Assembly (NCBI GenBank): GCA_030696305.1
Contig: JAUYSP010000070.1
Location: forward strand, 1 to 36,429
DNA: 36,429 nucleotides
Origin: Legionellaceae bacterium
GTDB taxonomy: Bacteria > Pseudomonadota > Gammaproteobacteria > Legionellales > Legionellaceae
Direction: 5' to 3'
Under the pieces are notes generated by a model. It made no database searches. It was given only the letters and a program-made list of their open reading frames with translations, and was not told the origin of the DNA. The position numbers and the translations under genes are program-made. Position 1 is the first letter of the stretch; the number at the start of each line of letters is the position of its first letter. Shown piece after piece: positions 1-8,212 of the stretch.

Positions 1-55
1 CTGCGATCAACACCCATTGAATCCCCCCGAGATAACGCGCTATTCCTTTTGGCAT
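1..55 (-). CDS. Partial TrbI-like conjugation protein (first 18 codons)
   Basis: A start codon at 53-55 on the minus strand lies inside the last codons of traC (16-nt overlap) and is preceded by a perfect AGGAGG four bases upstream. The reading frame runs open to the window edge and encodes MPKGIARYLGGIQWVLIA, a short basic stretch followed by the start of a hydrophobic segment. In F-type tra operons the gene after traC is trbI, a small inner-membrane protein with an N-terminal membrane anchor that affects pilus outgrowth and retraction. Position, ribosome site and the start of a membrane segment fit this. Only 18 codons are visible, so the identity rests mainly on gene order; another inner-membrane Tra protein is possible. 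Confidence 0.6.
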   Translation of the reverse strand, partial: MPKGIARYLGGIQWVLIA

Positions 56-2610
56 ACAACCTCCTGAATGGCATCCATTAACGACACCCCTTGTTGCATC
101 AAGGCTTCAATGGCACCAAACTCCTCACCACTCGAGGAAAAAAGCACGCGAGTAAATGGATCGGCAAAGTAACGATGAAAGCTATAAGTATTGCCAGCTT
201 CAATCATTAGATTAGAAAAGCCAGAGCCAACCACATCACCGAATGATTCAATCATTCGCTGTTGGTAAGGAGTAAACCGGTTGGGGTAGGCTCTGACGTA
301 CTCTTTAAAATTGCCTTGGCGCATAATGATTTTAATATCACTACTGGCGGCAATTGCTTGTCCTTGAATGGTCTTTTCAGTGTCCAATAAATATTGCGTA
401 ATCACCCCGAAACCACCATTGTGCTTACGTGCGGTTCGAAAACCTTGCTCAATAAATTGAGCAGCGATAGGATTACTGCCATCACATAAAAAACGCCATG
501 CTTCATCAATGATGCAACGTTTTTTAATCCGTCTATCGGTTTGATAAAATTGGCCTTGAATGATCACAATCATCACAAACATGACGATGGATAAAAGTTC
601 AGGGTTGTTTTGAAAACCACCCATTTCAAAAACAACCAACCCTTTATTTTGAATCAATGGCGTTGTGCCATTAAATAAATGCCCATACAAACCACGACTG
701 CCATATTTTTTAAGAAGAATGATTAAATCCCCAAGCCGCGTATCTTCTTTTGTGTCGTCTACAAAACTCTTTAACGCATCGAGCACATCATCCATGGTGG
801 AATCACGCCCTTTTTTCTTCCAACACCAAAGTGCGGCATCTAAAAGGTACGCCTTTTGTACATCATTAATCGGCTCATGCGGACTCGCCATCAACGCCAA
901 CAGATCGCGAATTTGAATATTGTCAGCGACTTCATTTAAACGACCATCCGGATCTTGCAGCTCCGTTTTGCCTTCGAAATCAAATAACGTAAATGGATTG
1001 AGTGCAATATTAGAGACATCAATGTAGGTGCCACCAACCAACTCACATAAATGTTTATACGAATGACCTAAATCAATCACATAGGTCACCTCACCGAGCG
1101 CCAAACCACTTAAAATTTGTGCCTGCTGAAACATGGATTTCCCGGCACCGGAAGAACCAACCGTTAAAAAATTAAAATTCGTAATCGGCAAACTTTTATT
1201 ATCAAAGGTATCCAAATAAGCCAATTGATTCCGATGCGTTGGCAGCAACAATCCTTGACTTGAACCTTTATGACTCCCAACTACCGGCATAAGATTTGCG
1301 ATGTTATGATGCGTCAGTGTTTTAATGAGACCAAACGTTGAGAAGTCTTTAAAAAACCCTTCCGTCATAAAGAAGGGAAGACTTGCTAAAAAACGCACCC
1401 ATTGTGTGCTACGTGACTGTTGCAATTCAAAACCAAGTTGGCGGAAGCTACTGATCGTCTTTGTCACAGCCGTTTGTTCGTCTTCAGGGTTGGTAAATAA
1501 CGTCACGTTATAGAACAACGGCAATAATGCTAAATTATCGCGACTACCCTCTTCATGAATATAATTCCAATCGGCTTGTTCATCTTTCACACTGGGGTTT
1601 AAGAACAGTTGAATGGCATTCGCATTCGCGTTTAACGACTTCGCGCGCATTTTGGCTTTTTGCAGCATACGTTCTTGAGATACACCCCGCACCGTCATGC
1701 TGATTAAAAATGAACAAGGAATGCCATGTTGAGGTTCTAACATGTTGGCGTAAATATCAGGTGTTTGCCAAAGAGCCAAGGACTCACCCCATTTATTAAT
1801 CTCGCAATTGATAATCCGTGTTTTAAAAGGCAACCCGTCTTGATCACTACCATCAACCTCAATCCCAGCATCATGAATGGTATACAGGCTATTTCCTTCT
1901 GACACCAAATGGCTTAGGGGTAGGTCCAGATCGTCTATCTTGGGTTTTTCAATGGAATGAAGATTGGGTACAACCAGCATGCGCATCAATTTAAGAAATT
2001 CCAAACGCTGCAATCGCCCATAGCAAAAGCCTGCAACATTGAGCTCTGATTCAATCTCTGTTCGTAAAGTGATTAAGAAATCCTTTTCAAACCCGCGCTT
2101 AGAAAAGAATAAATACGCTTCATAATCGGATAATTTAGCCGCGATATTACGACCATTCGGATAACCATCCGTGGCCGCCTTTGCATGATATGCTTGACTT
2201 AAACTGGCCAACGATTCAAATATACCACCCTGTGCTTTTAACGCTTCAAACCCATCATCTAAGCGCTCTTTAATGCGATGATGACGATAAAGCATCACCG
2301 TGCAATCAACATCTACCGGCAGTCTGTTTTTCAAAAGATTGGATAACGCCTTCACCAACGTTTCATCCGCCCCGCTCATCGGTAATATTTTAAATCCAAA
2401 CCCCATCGACTGCTTATTGATAAACATCAAATCTTCATCGGTACTCTCGTAAGGCATCAGATTGGTAATGCTTGGGACATCCAACGTAATCGATTGGCGC
2501 GCAAGCTTCGCTTTCTTGTAAGTTGGCGAGGCAACACCCCTACCCTCGCCCAACCGATGAGTTAAGCGCTCCAGCACTTTCATTCCTTTATCAATCGCTT
2601 CTGATAACAT
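40..2610 (-). CDS. traC: TraC, conjugation/pilus-assembly ATPase (VirB4 family)
   Basis: This cytoplasmic ATPase energises pilus assembly and substrate transfer in F-type type IV secretion systems. The protein is about 856 residues, the usual TraC length. A Walker A motif GSSGAGKS lies near residue 485 and a Walker B segment RCIIDEAW near residue 700, with the long N-terminal TraC/VirB4 region before them. I chose the ATG at 2610 because AAGGA sits five bases upstream; the ATG at 2616 overlaps that ribosome site. It follows traV by 17 bases and overlaps the next gene, as expected in a tra operon. The family call is secure. Confidence 0.95.
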   Translation of the reverse strand: MLSEAIDKGMKVLERLTHRLGEGRGVASPTYKKAKLARQSITLDVPSITNLMPYESTDEDLMFINKQSMGFGFKILPMSGADETLVKALSNLLKNRLPVDVDCTVMLYRHHRIKERLDDGFEALKAQGGIFESLASLSQAYHAKAATDGYPNGRNIAAKLSDYEAYLFFSKRGFEKDFLITLRTEIESELNVAGFCYGRLQRLEFLKLMRMLVVPNLHSIEKPKIDDLDLPLSHLVSEGNSLYTIHDAGIEVDGSDQDGLPFKTRIINCEINKWGESLALWQTPDIYANMLEPQHGIPCSFLISMTVRGVSQERMLQKAKMRAKSLNANANAIQLFLNPSVKDEQADWNYIHEEGSRDNLALLPLFYNVTLFTNPEDEQTAVTKTISSFRQLGFELQQSRSTQWVRFLASLPFFMTEGFFKDFSTFGLIKTLTHHNIANLMPVVGSHKGSSQGLLLPTHRNQLAYLDTFDNKSLPITNFNFLTVGSSGAGKSMFQQAQILSGLALGEVTYVIDLGHSYKHLCELVGGTYIDVSNIALNPFTLFDFEGKTELQDPDGRLNEVADNIQIRDLLALMASPHEPINDVQKAYLLDAALWCWKKKGRDSTMDDVLDALKSFVDDTKEDTRLGDLIILLKKYGSRGLYGHLFNGTTPLIQNKGLVVFEMGGFQNNPELLSIVMFVMIVIIQGQFYQTDRRIKKRCIIDEAWRFLCDGSNPIAAQFIEQGFRTARKHNGGFGVITQYLLDTEKTIQGQAIAASSDIKIIMRQGNFKEYVRAYPNRFTPYQQRMIESFGDVVGSGFSNLMIEAGNTYSFHRYFADPFTRVLFSSSGEEFGAIEALMQQGVSLMDAIQEVVCQKE

Positions 2611-2627
2611 AGTCATCCTTTGGTGGT

Positions 2628-2915
2628 TTAGCCTAAATCTGCAAATAACGTTTCGTTTTCATGCAAATGTCCTTGACTGTCTCGCCACGGCGCCAACCAA
2701 ATGGTTTGCCGATTTGATTTACAGGTTTTGCATGTTGACTTTGCCCCTGAAAGGGGGACATCCTTGTCAATTTTTTCCGTCATAGCATTTACTTCCTCTA
2801 TACTTAAACACCTGTCTCCCGCTGTTTCATTGCAACTAAACTGCGTGTTAATGGGAGCACAAGCACTCAAGGCGATGATTGAACTTGCAACGAACACCTT
2901 CCATGTATATTTCAT
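2628..2915 (-). CDS. traV: TraV, outer-membrane lipoprotein of the mating pore
   Basis: TraV is the VirB7-like lipoprotein that ties the TraK/TraB core complex to the outer membrane. The 95-residue product has a basic N-terminus, a hydrophobic stretch and a lipobox LSAC with the modified cysteine at about residue 19, followed by CAPINTQFSC. Two CxxC-like cysteine pairs follow, including CKTCK, as in short TraV proteins. It is shorter than F-plasmid TraV (about 170 residues). AGGAG lies seven bases before the ATG, and that ATG overlaps the traB stop codon in an ATGA arrangement, so the two are probably translationally coupled. Confidence 0.87.
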   Translation of the reverse strand: MKYTWKVFVASSIIALSACAPINTQFSCNETAGDRCLSIEEVNAMTEKIDKDVPLSGAKSTCKTCKSNRQTIWLAPWRDSQGHLHENETLFADLG

Positions 2916-4153
2916 GGCTCAACTCCTCTGCCGGCAGTCACCTTATTCAAGATTTGCGAGGGAACCGTGAGGTCATTAAAGTCTTCATTAGAAGACTCAG
3001 CCGTTGAAAACGATTGCGCATGCGTAGTTCTATTGTTTTTGCGCAACGCTTCATCCGGTTCTAAAAAGAATCCATCTTTAAATACAATCGTGACTAAATT
3101 GCCGGATCCTACTTGGATAACAGGATGATATTGTTCGGCACGTTTCACGTAATAATTCGATAAAACTTCAGCCGCTTTTGAAGCACCACCATAAGCGGCG
3201 TAAGGTGCGACACTCGTACTTGGAACAGTGACCGATGCGCCTAATGGATTAATGCTTTGCACTGATTGCGCGTACTGGGCTGCAGATGCAATACCTGACA
3301 TCGCACCACTAATGCCCGCCCACTGCATGATTTTGTTATCTCGCATTAAAGGCACACCTTTAATACCGACTTTGCCACCGAAAAATGCCCAGCCCGTAAC
3401 TGCTTTATCAATAATCGAATGCCCTGGCTCTGCACATGATATTCGGTCCAAAATGACATAAGCGCGTTCACTCGAAATATCACCATAAGAGCTGGCCGTT
3501 ACAAAACAACCTTGAAGATGTGAGTGCTGGCCATTAGGCAAGGTTCCTGGCTGCAATAACTTAAAAAGCATCACACCATTATTCTTAGACTGACCATTCA
3601 CCGATGCATCAGCATCCGCGCCACCTAAAACCACCGCTCTTACAAACGTACCACTGGGGACATAATGAGCAGGACTTAAATGGTTATCTTGCTTTAACGT
3701 TTTGCTGACATAATGAAACGACACCGAATGAAGTTTAGGTGCCACGGTTGGTTTCAAGTGACTTACCTGCCAAGCTGGTGACGCATCGGTGATCGCTTGG
3801 TTATTTTGAGTTGGTGATACGGCTTGAGATTCTTTTAATTTTTCAGCAACCAGTGTTGATAAAGTTTGTGCCGCTTCTTTATCATGATTGACCATCACAC
3901 TTTTTAGCTCTTGCATTTGTTGCTTTAAGCTTTCAAGTTCCGCCTGTTGTGCCGTCAAAGCGCTTTCTGCATTCGCCTCACTAAACGATTCATCGACAAT
4001 GCCAGTTAAATTAAGTGTCGCTGCTTCTTTGATAGGTTTTTTTGCTTTTGGCACAAGCAAAATACCCGCACCCAAGACAAGTACAACCACAGCCACACTG
4101 GCAATCAACGTTCGTTTTTGTTGTTTAGCAATCCATTGATTAAGACTAGCCAT
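2912..4153 (-). CDS. traB: TraB, inner-membrane scaffold protein (VirB10-like)
   Basis: TraB spans the periplasm and links the inner-membrane ATPases to the outer-membrane core. The 413-residue product has one N-terminal membrane segment (about residues 15-35), a coiled-coil stretch rich in Glu and Gln around residues 65-105, and a C-terminal beta domain. The segment VPSGTFVRAVVLGGADADAS is typical of the family, and cysteines in LQGCF and ISCAEPG may pair. I chose the ATG at 4153 because GGAG lies seven bases before it and because this leaves only an 8-nt overlap with traK; the ATG at 4180 has no ribosome site. Confidence 0.94.
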   Translation of the reverse strand: MASLNQWIAKQQKRTLIASVAVVVLVLGAGILLVPKAKKPIKEAATLNLTGIVDESFSEANAESALTAQQAELESLKQQMQELKSVMVNHDKEAAQTLSTLVAEKLKESQAVSPTQNNQAITDASPAWQVSHLKPTVAPKLHSVSFHYVSKTLKQDNHLSPAHYVPSGTFVRAVVLGGADADASVNGQSKNNGVMLFKLLQPGTLPNGQHSHLQGCFVTASSYGDISSERAYVILDRISCAEPGHSIIDKAVTGWAFFGGKVGIKGVPLMRDNKIMQWAGISGAMSGIASAAQYAQSVQSINPLGASVTVPSTSVAPYAAYGGASKAAEVLSNYYVKRAEQYHPVIQVGSGNLVTIVFKDGFFLEPDEALRKNNRTTHAQSFSTAESSNEDFNDLTVPSQILNKVTAGRGVEP

Positions 4154-4847
4154 GATGTGACTCCAACACGCGATACACATAGGCCCTTTGTTTAGGTGAC
4201 AACGTTGGCTTTGAGAGCGAGACAGCTTTGACGCCTTGCCCCATAAATAACTGCTCCGATAAATCTACCGCTACCTTACCTCCGTTATAAATCTCGGTCA
4301 CTTCACCCATTAATGTTTTGCCGCTGTAGGTTAATTTTGGAAATAGCGTCAAGCCTTCATGCAAGCGAATAGCGCGGCCATAATGGTGTTTGATATCAAA
4401 GCCCAACATTGCGTTTTGTTGCACGAGATGTGACATTAACGTTTCAATCACATCTGCTTCTATCGGTTTTGGCGTATTGATTGGCGTTGCAACTGCTTTC
4501 CTAGCGACACTGACCGTTTGTGGAACAAATTCAATGGTTTTACCCAAACTACTTTCCGTATTCACTGTTGCAGAAAGATGGTGTCCTGCTTCTGTTGTCA
4601 GAAATAACGTGAAAGTCTCTTTCTGGGCCACCATAACATACAAACTGCCATCTTCCTCATTTTTGATCCCCAGTGCTTGCTCTGGAAAATGCGCATGGAT
4701 GATTTTATCTCCCCGCACCACCAAACGATTATAGTTGGAATCGCTTAAGACGATGCTGACATTCGCATTGTCATGAAAAGACTGTGAGGTTTGTGCCTGC
4801 AGGGTTGCTGACATCATCAAACCGAGTAATAGACTAATGCGTTTCAT
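4146..4847 (-). CDS. traK: TraK, secretin-like core protein (VirB9-like)
   Basis: TraK is a periplasmic/outer-membrane core component that binds TraV and TraB. The 233-residue product begins with a clear signal peptide (MKRISLLLGLMMSATLQAQ, cleavage likely after LQA) and continues as a beta-rich protein without membrane helices, close to the F TraK length of about 240. An AAGGAGG lies six bases before the ATG. The start overlaps the end of traE by 14 bases. Assignment relies on signal peptide, size and position between traE and traB, with family-like sequence in the N-terminal secretin-like part. Confidence 0.87.
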   Translation of the reverse strand: MKRISLLLGLMMSATLQAQTSQSFHDNANVSIVLSDSNYNRLVVRGDKIIHAHFPEQALGIKNEEDGSLYVMVAQKETFTLFLTTEAGHHLSATVNTESSLGKTIEFVPQTVSVARKAVATPINTPKPIEADVIETLMSHLVQQNAMLGFDIKHHYGRAIRLHEGLTLFPKLTYSGKTLMGEVTEIYNGGKVAVDLSEQLFMGQGVKAVSLSKPTLSPKQRAYVYRVLESHHG

Positions 4848-5403
4848 GAAGCGCCTCCTTGGTAAATTGCATCACAGAAAGTCGTCCGAAGTGATAACGA
4901 AATTGGAGCGTGTACTGCAAAGGTTCATCTGCTAACTCTCGAAGCCCAACTGAGCGCTTCAAAATACCTTTGACCGTACACGTTAGTTGAAGGGAGTCAG
5001 CCTTAATATCGGTGATATCAAAGTGACTGGCGATTTTTTTATCCATGATGAGGTTGGCCTCTTTGTTCAACTGTCCTTCGAACACGGGGTATTGACGACT
5101 ATCAATAAAATGCAGTAACTGCTGATGATTAAACTTCACGGTTTCAGGCGTAACGTTTAATCGAGCATAAATAAAATTCTCACTCATCAGAGTCAGGTAA
5201 GTAGAATCAACCGAGCTTTCGCTCTTGATATACCCAGGACTGCCAAAAAACGGGGTGACTTCAATTCGTTGATGAAAAGCCATATAAGCACTTAAACTTG
5301 CCAACAACACATTGCTCACCAAGAGTGTAATGACCAGTGCAACCATCAAATTAAATCGTGCGGCCAACTCACTTAATCGATGCTGATAAATTTTAAATTC
5401 CAT
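4834..5403 (-). CDS. traE: TraE, inner-membrane mating-pair protein (VirB8-like)
   Basis: TraE is an inner-membrane assembly factor with one N-terminal anchor and a periplasmic domain. The 189-residue product has a single hydrophobic helix at about residues 18-42, then a periplasmic part containing RIEVTPFFGSPGYI and YPVFEGQL, which match the TraE pattern. Length agrees with the F protein (188 residues). A weak GAGGG is about ten bases before the ATG. It starts seven bases after the traL stop and overlaps traK, so it is an internal operon gene. Confidence 0.88.
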   Translation of the reverse strand: MEFKIYQHRLSELAARFNLMVALVITLLVSNVLLASLSAYMAFHQRIEVTPFFGSPGYIKSESSVDSTYLTLMSENFIYARLNVTPETVKFNHQQLLHFIDSRQYPVFEGQLNKEANLIMDKKIASHFDITDIKADSLQLTCTVKGILKRSVGLRELADEPLQYTLQFRYHFGRLSVMQFTKEALHETH

Positions 5404-5410
5404 CGTATTG

Positions 5411-5710
5411 TTACCCTCTCCACACTCGAAGATGCGACGGAGGTACCGTCACAACAAAAACCTGACTTAACGCGCGCGGCAAGTGCCAATACAGCTGAAC
5501 CAACAAAAACCGTGGCCCCTGCCCGCGCTTTAAGTGTTTTAATGTACTCAACAGCGTGACACTGAATAACCCAACCAAAACTTTGTGATTTGATGCAACC
5601 AAGAGCATCAAGCCCACCAGTGCCACCATTAATTCATCCATCGTAAAGCTCATGAAGCGTTTCGGCTTATCAAGGTGGCTAATCATGCGGTATGGCGTTG
5701 GGTTATTCAT
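5411..5710 (-). CDS. traL: TraL, small inner-membrane pilus-assembly protein
   Basis: TraL is a VirB3-like inner-membrane protein needed for pilus assembly. The 99-residue product begins MNNPTPYRMISHLDKPKRF, followed by hydrophobic segments MVALVGLMLLVASN and VGLFSVTLL and by FLLVQLYWHLPRAL, all TraL-like. I chose the ATG at 5710, with AGGGA six bases upstream; the ATG at 5734 has no ribosome site and lies inside traA. It lies between pilin and traE as in the F operon. Confidence 0.87.
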   Translation of the reverse strand: MNNPTPYRMISHLDKPKRFMSFTMDELMVALVGLMLLVASNHKVLVGLFSVTLLSTLKHLKRGQGPRFLLVQLYWHLPRALSQVFVVTVPPSHLRVWRG

Positions 5711-5717
5711 GATGTCC

Positions 5718-6005
5718 CTAGAACACAAAAACACTGATGAGGTAGCCTGGAATGAGAGCTATCGCAAACACACTTAAAAACACCATGGGGTTTTTTGTCT
5801 TCACAAGAGCGGCAGCCGCTAAGATTATGTCTACTAAAATGAACGCTTTCCAAAAAGTCCCCTGACCACCGAGCATGTCTTGAATATCACCAGCCATGGC
5901 ACCCGCTAATTTATCACTGGCATAAACGGATGAGGCCAGGCATGCGGTTGAAAGTCCGAGACCCATTTTTTTAAAACAATGGCCCAATTTTTTGCTTATT
6001 TTCAT
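5718..6005 (-). CDS. traA: TraA-like propilin of the conjugative pilus
   Basis: This is the probable pilin precursor. The 95-residue product has a long basic signal peptide ending in SSVYA before SDKLAGAMAG, then two hydrophobic segments separated by the short basic loop VKTKNP, the layout of F-type pilins. The start at 6005 is chosen because GGAGA is seven bases upstream; earlier ATG codons at 6017 and 6047 overlap that site or lack one. It is the first structural tra gene after the csrA-like regulator, as in F-type systems where traA heads traALEKB. Pilins diverge fast, so position weighs heavily in the call. Confidence 0.8.
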   Translation of the reverse strand: MKISKKLGHCFKKMGLGLSTACLASSVYASDKLAGAMAGDIQDMLGGQGTFWKAFILVDIILAAAALVKTKNPMVFLSVFAIALIPGYLISVFVF

Positions 6006-6050
6006 GTTGTTCTCCATTGAGGTTGTAAAGCCATCTGATCGTTCCATCGT

Positions 6051-6224
6051 TCAGTTTTTTAATTCATTTGTTTCTATAGGGGCCTTATCTTCTCGAGCAA
6101 CCCTAAACTCTGGCGGCGCTTTAATAGCTAGCTGTACGCTTGATCCTTTAGCACTTACGATATGAATCTCAATATCGTTACCAATTAAAATACGTTCCCC
6201 CGCTTTCCGATGGAGTACCAACAT
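6051..6224 (-). CDS. CsrA-family RNA-binding regulator (CsrT/LvrC type)
   Basis: The 57-residue product is a full CsrA domain: MLVLHRKAGERILIGNDIEI at the start, then a beta strand with KGSSVQLAIKAP and the RNA-contacting segment FRVAREDK (chromosomal CsrA: VEVHREEI). CsrA proteins bind GGA-containing hairpins in mRNA leaders. The start at 6224 has AGGAGG five bases upstream; an upstream in-frame ATG at 6245 would add seven residues not found in CsrA. CsrA homologues directly before traA are known on Legionella conjugative elements (CsrT, LvrC), where they control transfer or host traits. Several tra ribosome sites here contain GGA, so the operon itself is a possible target; that is inference. 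Confidence 0.92.
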   Translation of the reverse strand: MLVLHRKAGERILIGNDIEIHIVSAKGSSVQLAIKAPPEFRVAREDKAPIETNELKN

Positions 6225-6232
6225 AAGCCCTC

Positions 6233-6430
6233 CTAGTGAATCCAATCGTCTTGTTGTCGTTTCTGAATTTCATAAATCAAGTATTCCGATGCTTGCAGCG
6301 CTAACGTCGATCGATACCAAAGCTCCTTGTCTAACGTTACTTGATAAGCAGCGGCTAGACTTTTCCCGCAAAGCCTCAAGATGCATGCGATCTCATCAGC
6401 ACCGAACTGTTTCATGACAGCCATGCTCAT
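6233..6430 (-). CDS. Small conserved-position protein before csrA-like gene (LvrB-like?)
   Basis: This 65-residue soluble, helical product is not a family I can name from sequence. The start at 6430 has GAGGA five to six bases upstream. It overlaps the end of the preceding gene by 35 bases and ends eight bases before the csrA-like start, carrying that gene's AGGAGG near its 3' end, so it is embedded in the operon. In Legionella elements a set of small lvr genes precedes lvrC/csrT, and this could correspond to one of them by position. No motif supports a function. Confidence 0.6.
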   Translation of the reverse strand: MSMAVMKQFGADEIACILRLCGKSLAAAYQVTLDKELWYRSTLALQASEYLIYEIQKRQQDDWIH

Positions 6431-7013
6431 AGTTTCCTCGCAACGAGTCCTTAATTATTTTCATATAATGCCTTCCGACGGCATGATTCGTTTGATGCTT
6501 TAACAGTTTAGGTTCACATACTTCCGGTATTTCATGTCCCTGCCGGACTAAATCGCAAACTTCACGATACAGCTTTTCAAACAGTGCATACGCTTTTTGC
6601 TCTTGTTCAATGAGGAGAAAATCCTGCGGCAATTGATATGCAATGTATTTCACAACCTGATGGCTCCAATAAGGCCCTGTGCTGTAATATTTGCTTTTAA
6701 TCTCACGATAAGCCTCGCTTGCCGTCGGTAAATGCAATTCCTCATAAAATGACAAGCATAAGGCTCTAAACTGTAAGCAATTGGGTGGAAAATCGATAAA
6801 AGCCTTGGCACCTTTAAGTTGTTTTAATCGAAGCATTCCAGACTCCATCGCTTTTGGTGTTAAATCTTGCAACGTTTCTAACCAAATCCCGTTATCTTGT
6901 ACCCCATGCTTACTCACAAACAACGGGCCATAAATGGCGGTCATTTGAACCCACAACCATTGAATGTGATCGATACGCAAATAAGTTTTCTTCGCACTCA
7001 AGGCTGCTTTCAT
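6396..7013 (-). CDS. Phage replication protein P-like / Lvr-type protein
   Basis: The product is about 205 residues. The central part has the pattern WVQMTAIYGPLFVSKHG, then FPPNCLQFRALC, resembling the W..M...YG...... and PP...EFR.LC motifs of phage P-type helicase-loader proteins. I place the start at 7013, with GGAG seven bases upstream, which gives a 104-nt overlap with the upstream gene. An ATG at 7097 with AAGGA seven bases upstream is an alternative that makes the overlap 188 nt. It follows a DnaT/O-like gene and precedes the small ORF and csrA-like gene in one transcript. P-likeness is a motif-level judgement; it may instead be a divergent Lvr protein. Confidence 0.6.
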   Translation of the reverse strand: MKAALSAKKTYLRIDHIQWLWVQMTAIYGPLFVSKHGVQDNGIWLETLQDLTPKAMESGMLRLKQLKGAKAFIDFPPNCLQFRALCLSFYEELHLPTASEAYREIKSKYYSTGPYWSHQVVKYIAYQLPQDFLLIEQEQKAYALFEKLYREVCDLVRQGHEIPEVCEPKLLKHQTNHAVGRHYMKIIKDSLRGNYEHGCHETVRC

Positions 7014-7884
7014 TGGGCGCTCCGGCATGTTTGTTTGCGGCGAGGACAGCTTGCATAGTGAGTTCGTAACTGCCGACTTTAGTGGGATAACGTTCATTAT
7101 TTTTCCTTGTCGCTCGAGGTGTAAGTGTTTGCTTATGTTCGCGCTCTAACCATTTGATGAAAATGGGATTAAAATCTTGCCAACGATTTTGGTGTTGCTG
7201 GTTATAGGCAATAAATTTTTGAATTTCGCTTGTATCAGTGACTTTGAGCAATCCTTGTGAAATAGCCATTGCAATTGTCTCGGCACTTGGATAGAAATCC
7301 TTACGGATAAGTTGTTTAGCCACCTGAAAACAAACATCGCCTGTTATGTTTGTTTGTTGTTTGTTTAAGTTTGTTTTAGTTATATTCTTTACAGGCGATA
7401 AAATTACGCTCACTTCCGTGCTTTGTTCCATGATTTGATCAGAGATCTGTACACACCGTTTTTCATCTGTTTTGCTTGATTTATCAAGCCTATTTGACTG
7501 GTTGAGATCTTCAATCTGATCCGAGATCTGTTCATGGATTAGATCATACTTTGCATAAATATGCGGTAACGCTGTGATCCGAATGATCAGGTTTTGCCCT
7601 TCGCTCACGATTTTAAAATCGTTGCCACAAACTGATTCAATGGTGCGCAAAATGCTACGTAATGTAGATTTTGTCGGTACGCCCGTATCTTTTCGACCGG
7701 GTGCTGCAGTCACAGCAAGCAGAAGACAAAGATCTTGATAAGTTAAGTCATCAATGATCCCCGTGCTTGGGTTTGCTCTTGAAAGTAGTCTTGAAATCAA
7801 AGCAAAATGAACATGAGGAAGCCCTGAAAATCGTGATTCAATCTCAAGACGCGCCAAGTGATATTGTTCTATAGAAATACGCAT
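6910..7884 (-). CDS. Winged-helix protein with DnaT/O-like C-terminal motif, first gene of the tra operon
   Basis: The 324-residue product starts with a winged-helix-like region (about residues 1-110: LARLEIESRF, DLTYQDLCLLLAV, KSTLRSILRTIESV), followed by a polar linker and then KFIAYNQQ...WQDFNPIFIKWLERE near residues 235-265. That last motif resembles the DW..F..W pattern of DnaT and phage O-like replication proteins. It is divergent from an XRE repressor gene across a 328-bp control region, so its promoter is a likely repressor target. The last 30-40 residues lie in the overlap with the next gene and look poorly conserved. An Lvr-type regulator of conjugation is the main alternative. Confidence 0.65.
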   Translation of the reverse strand: MRISIEQYHLARLEIESRFSGLPHVHFALISRLLSRANPSTGIIDDLTYQDLCLLLAVTAAPGRKDTGVPTKSTLRSILRTIESVCGNDFKIVSEGQNLIIRITALPHIYAKYDLIHEQISDQIEDLNQSNRLDKSSKTDEKRCVQISDQIMEQSTEVSVILSPVKNITKTNLNKQQTNITGDVCFQVAKQLIRKDFYPSAETIAMAISQGLLKVTDTSEIQKFIAYNQQHQNRWQDFNPIFIKWLEREHKQTLTPRATRKNNERYPTKVGSYELTMQAVLAANKHAGAPNESSLECEENLFAYRSHSMVVGSNDRHLWPVVCE

Positions 7885-8212
7885 ATAAATACAGCCAATT
7901 CGTCATTAATTGTTATTTAGTGCAGATTAATTTCTGCGAATTGTAGAATTTACTACACATTTACGCAATTAGCAAATATAATTTGCGTTTATTCTGCGTG
8001 TATGCGAAATACAAAAAATCGAGTAGGATTTGCGAATTTAACTTTCGCTTGTTTTATGCTTTAATAAATATATACTGCGATTAGCGTAAATTATTTTGCA
8101 GTCTTTGCTCGCTCAAAATAATTAGGACGTGGTATTCATAGAGAAAAGCCATGAACCAATATTTGTGTTAACATTATGTATTTAATTATAATTTTATTAG
8201 GCTACATAACAA
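7885..8212. promoter_or_regulatory. Divergent control region with repeated GCGAA/GCGTAA half-sites
   Basis: There is no gene in these 328 bases. The region is strongly AT-rich and holds inverted copies of one sequence: TTACGCAATTAGC at 7961-7973 and GCGATTAGCGTAA at 8077-8089 (10 of 13 positions match as inverted repeats). TGCGAA or TTTGCG half-sites recur between about 7934 and 8046. It separates the tra-side operon (left) from the XRE repressor gene (right). The layout suits a repressor operator controlling both promoters and, next to O/P-like genes, could also be an origin. No start site can be fixed by eye. Confidence 0.5.

Noticed and set aside
665-916. Open frame on the plus strand opposite traC
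   Set aside because: Antisense to the Walker B/C-terminal part of traC, with the biased composition of a shadow frame.
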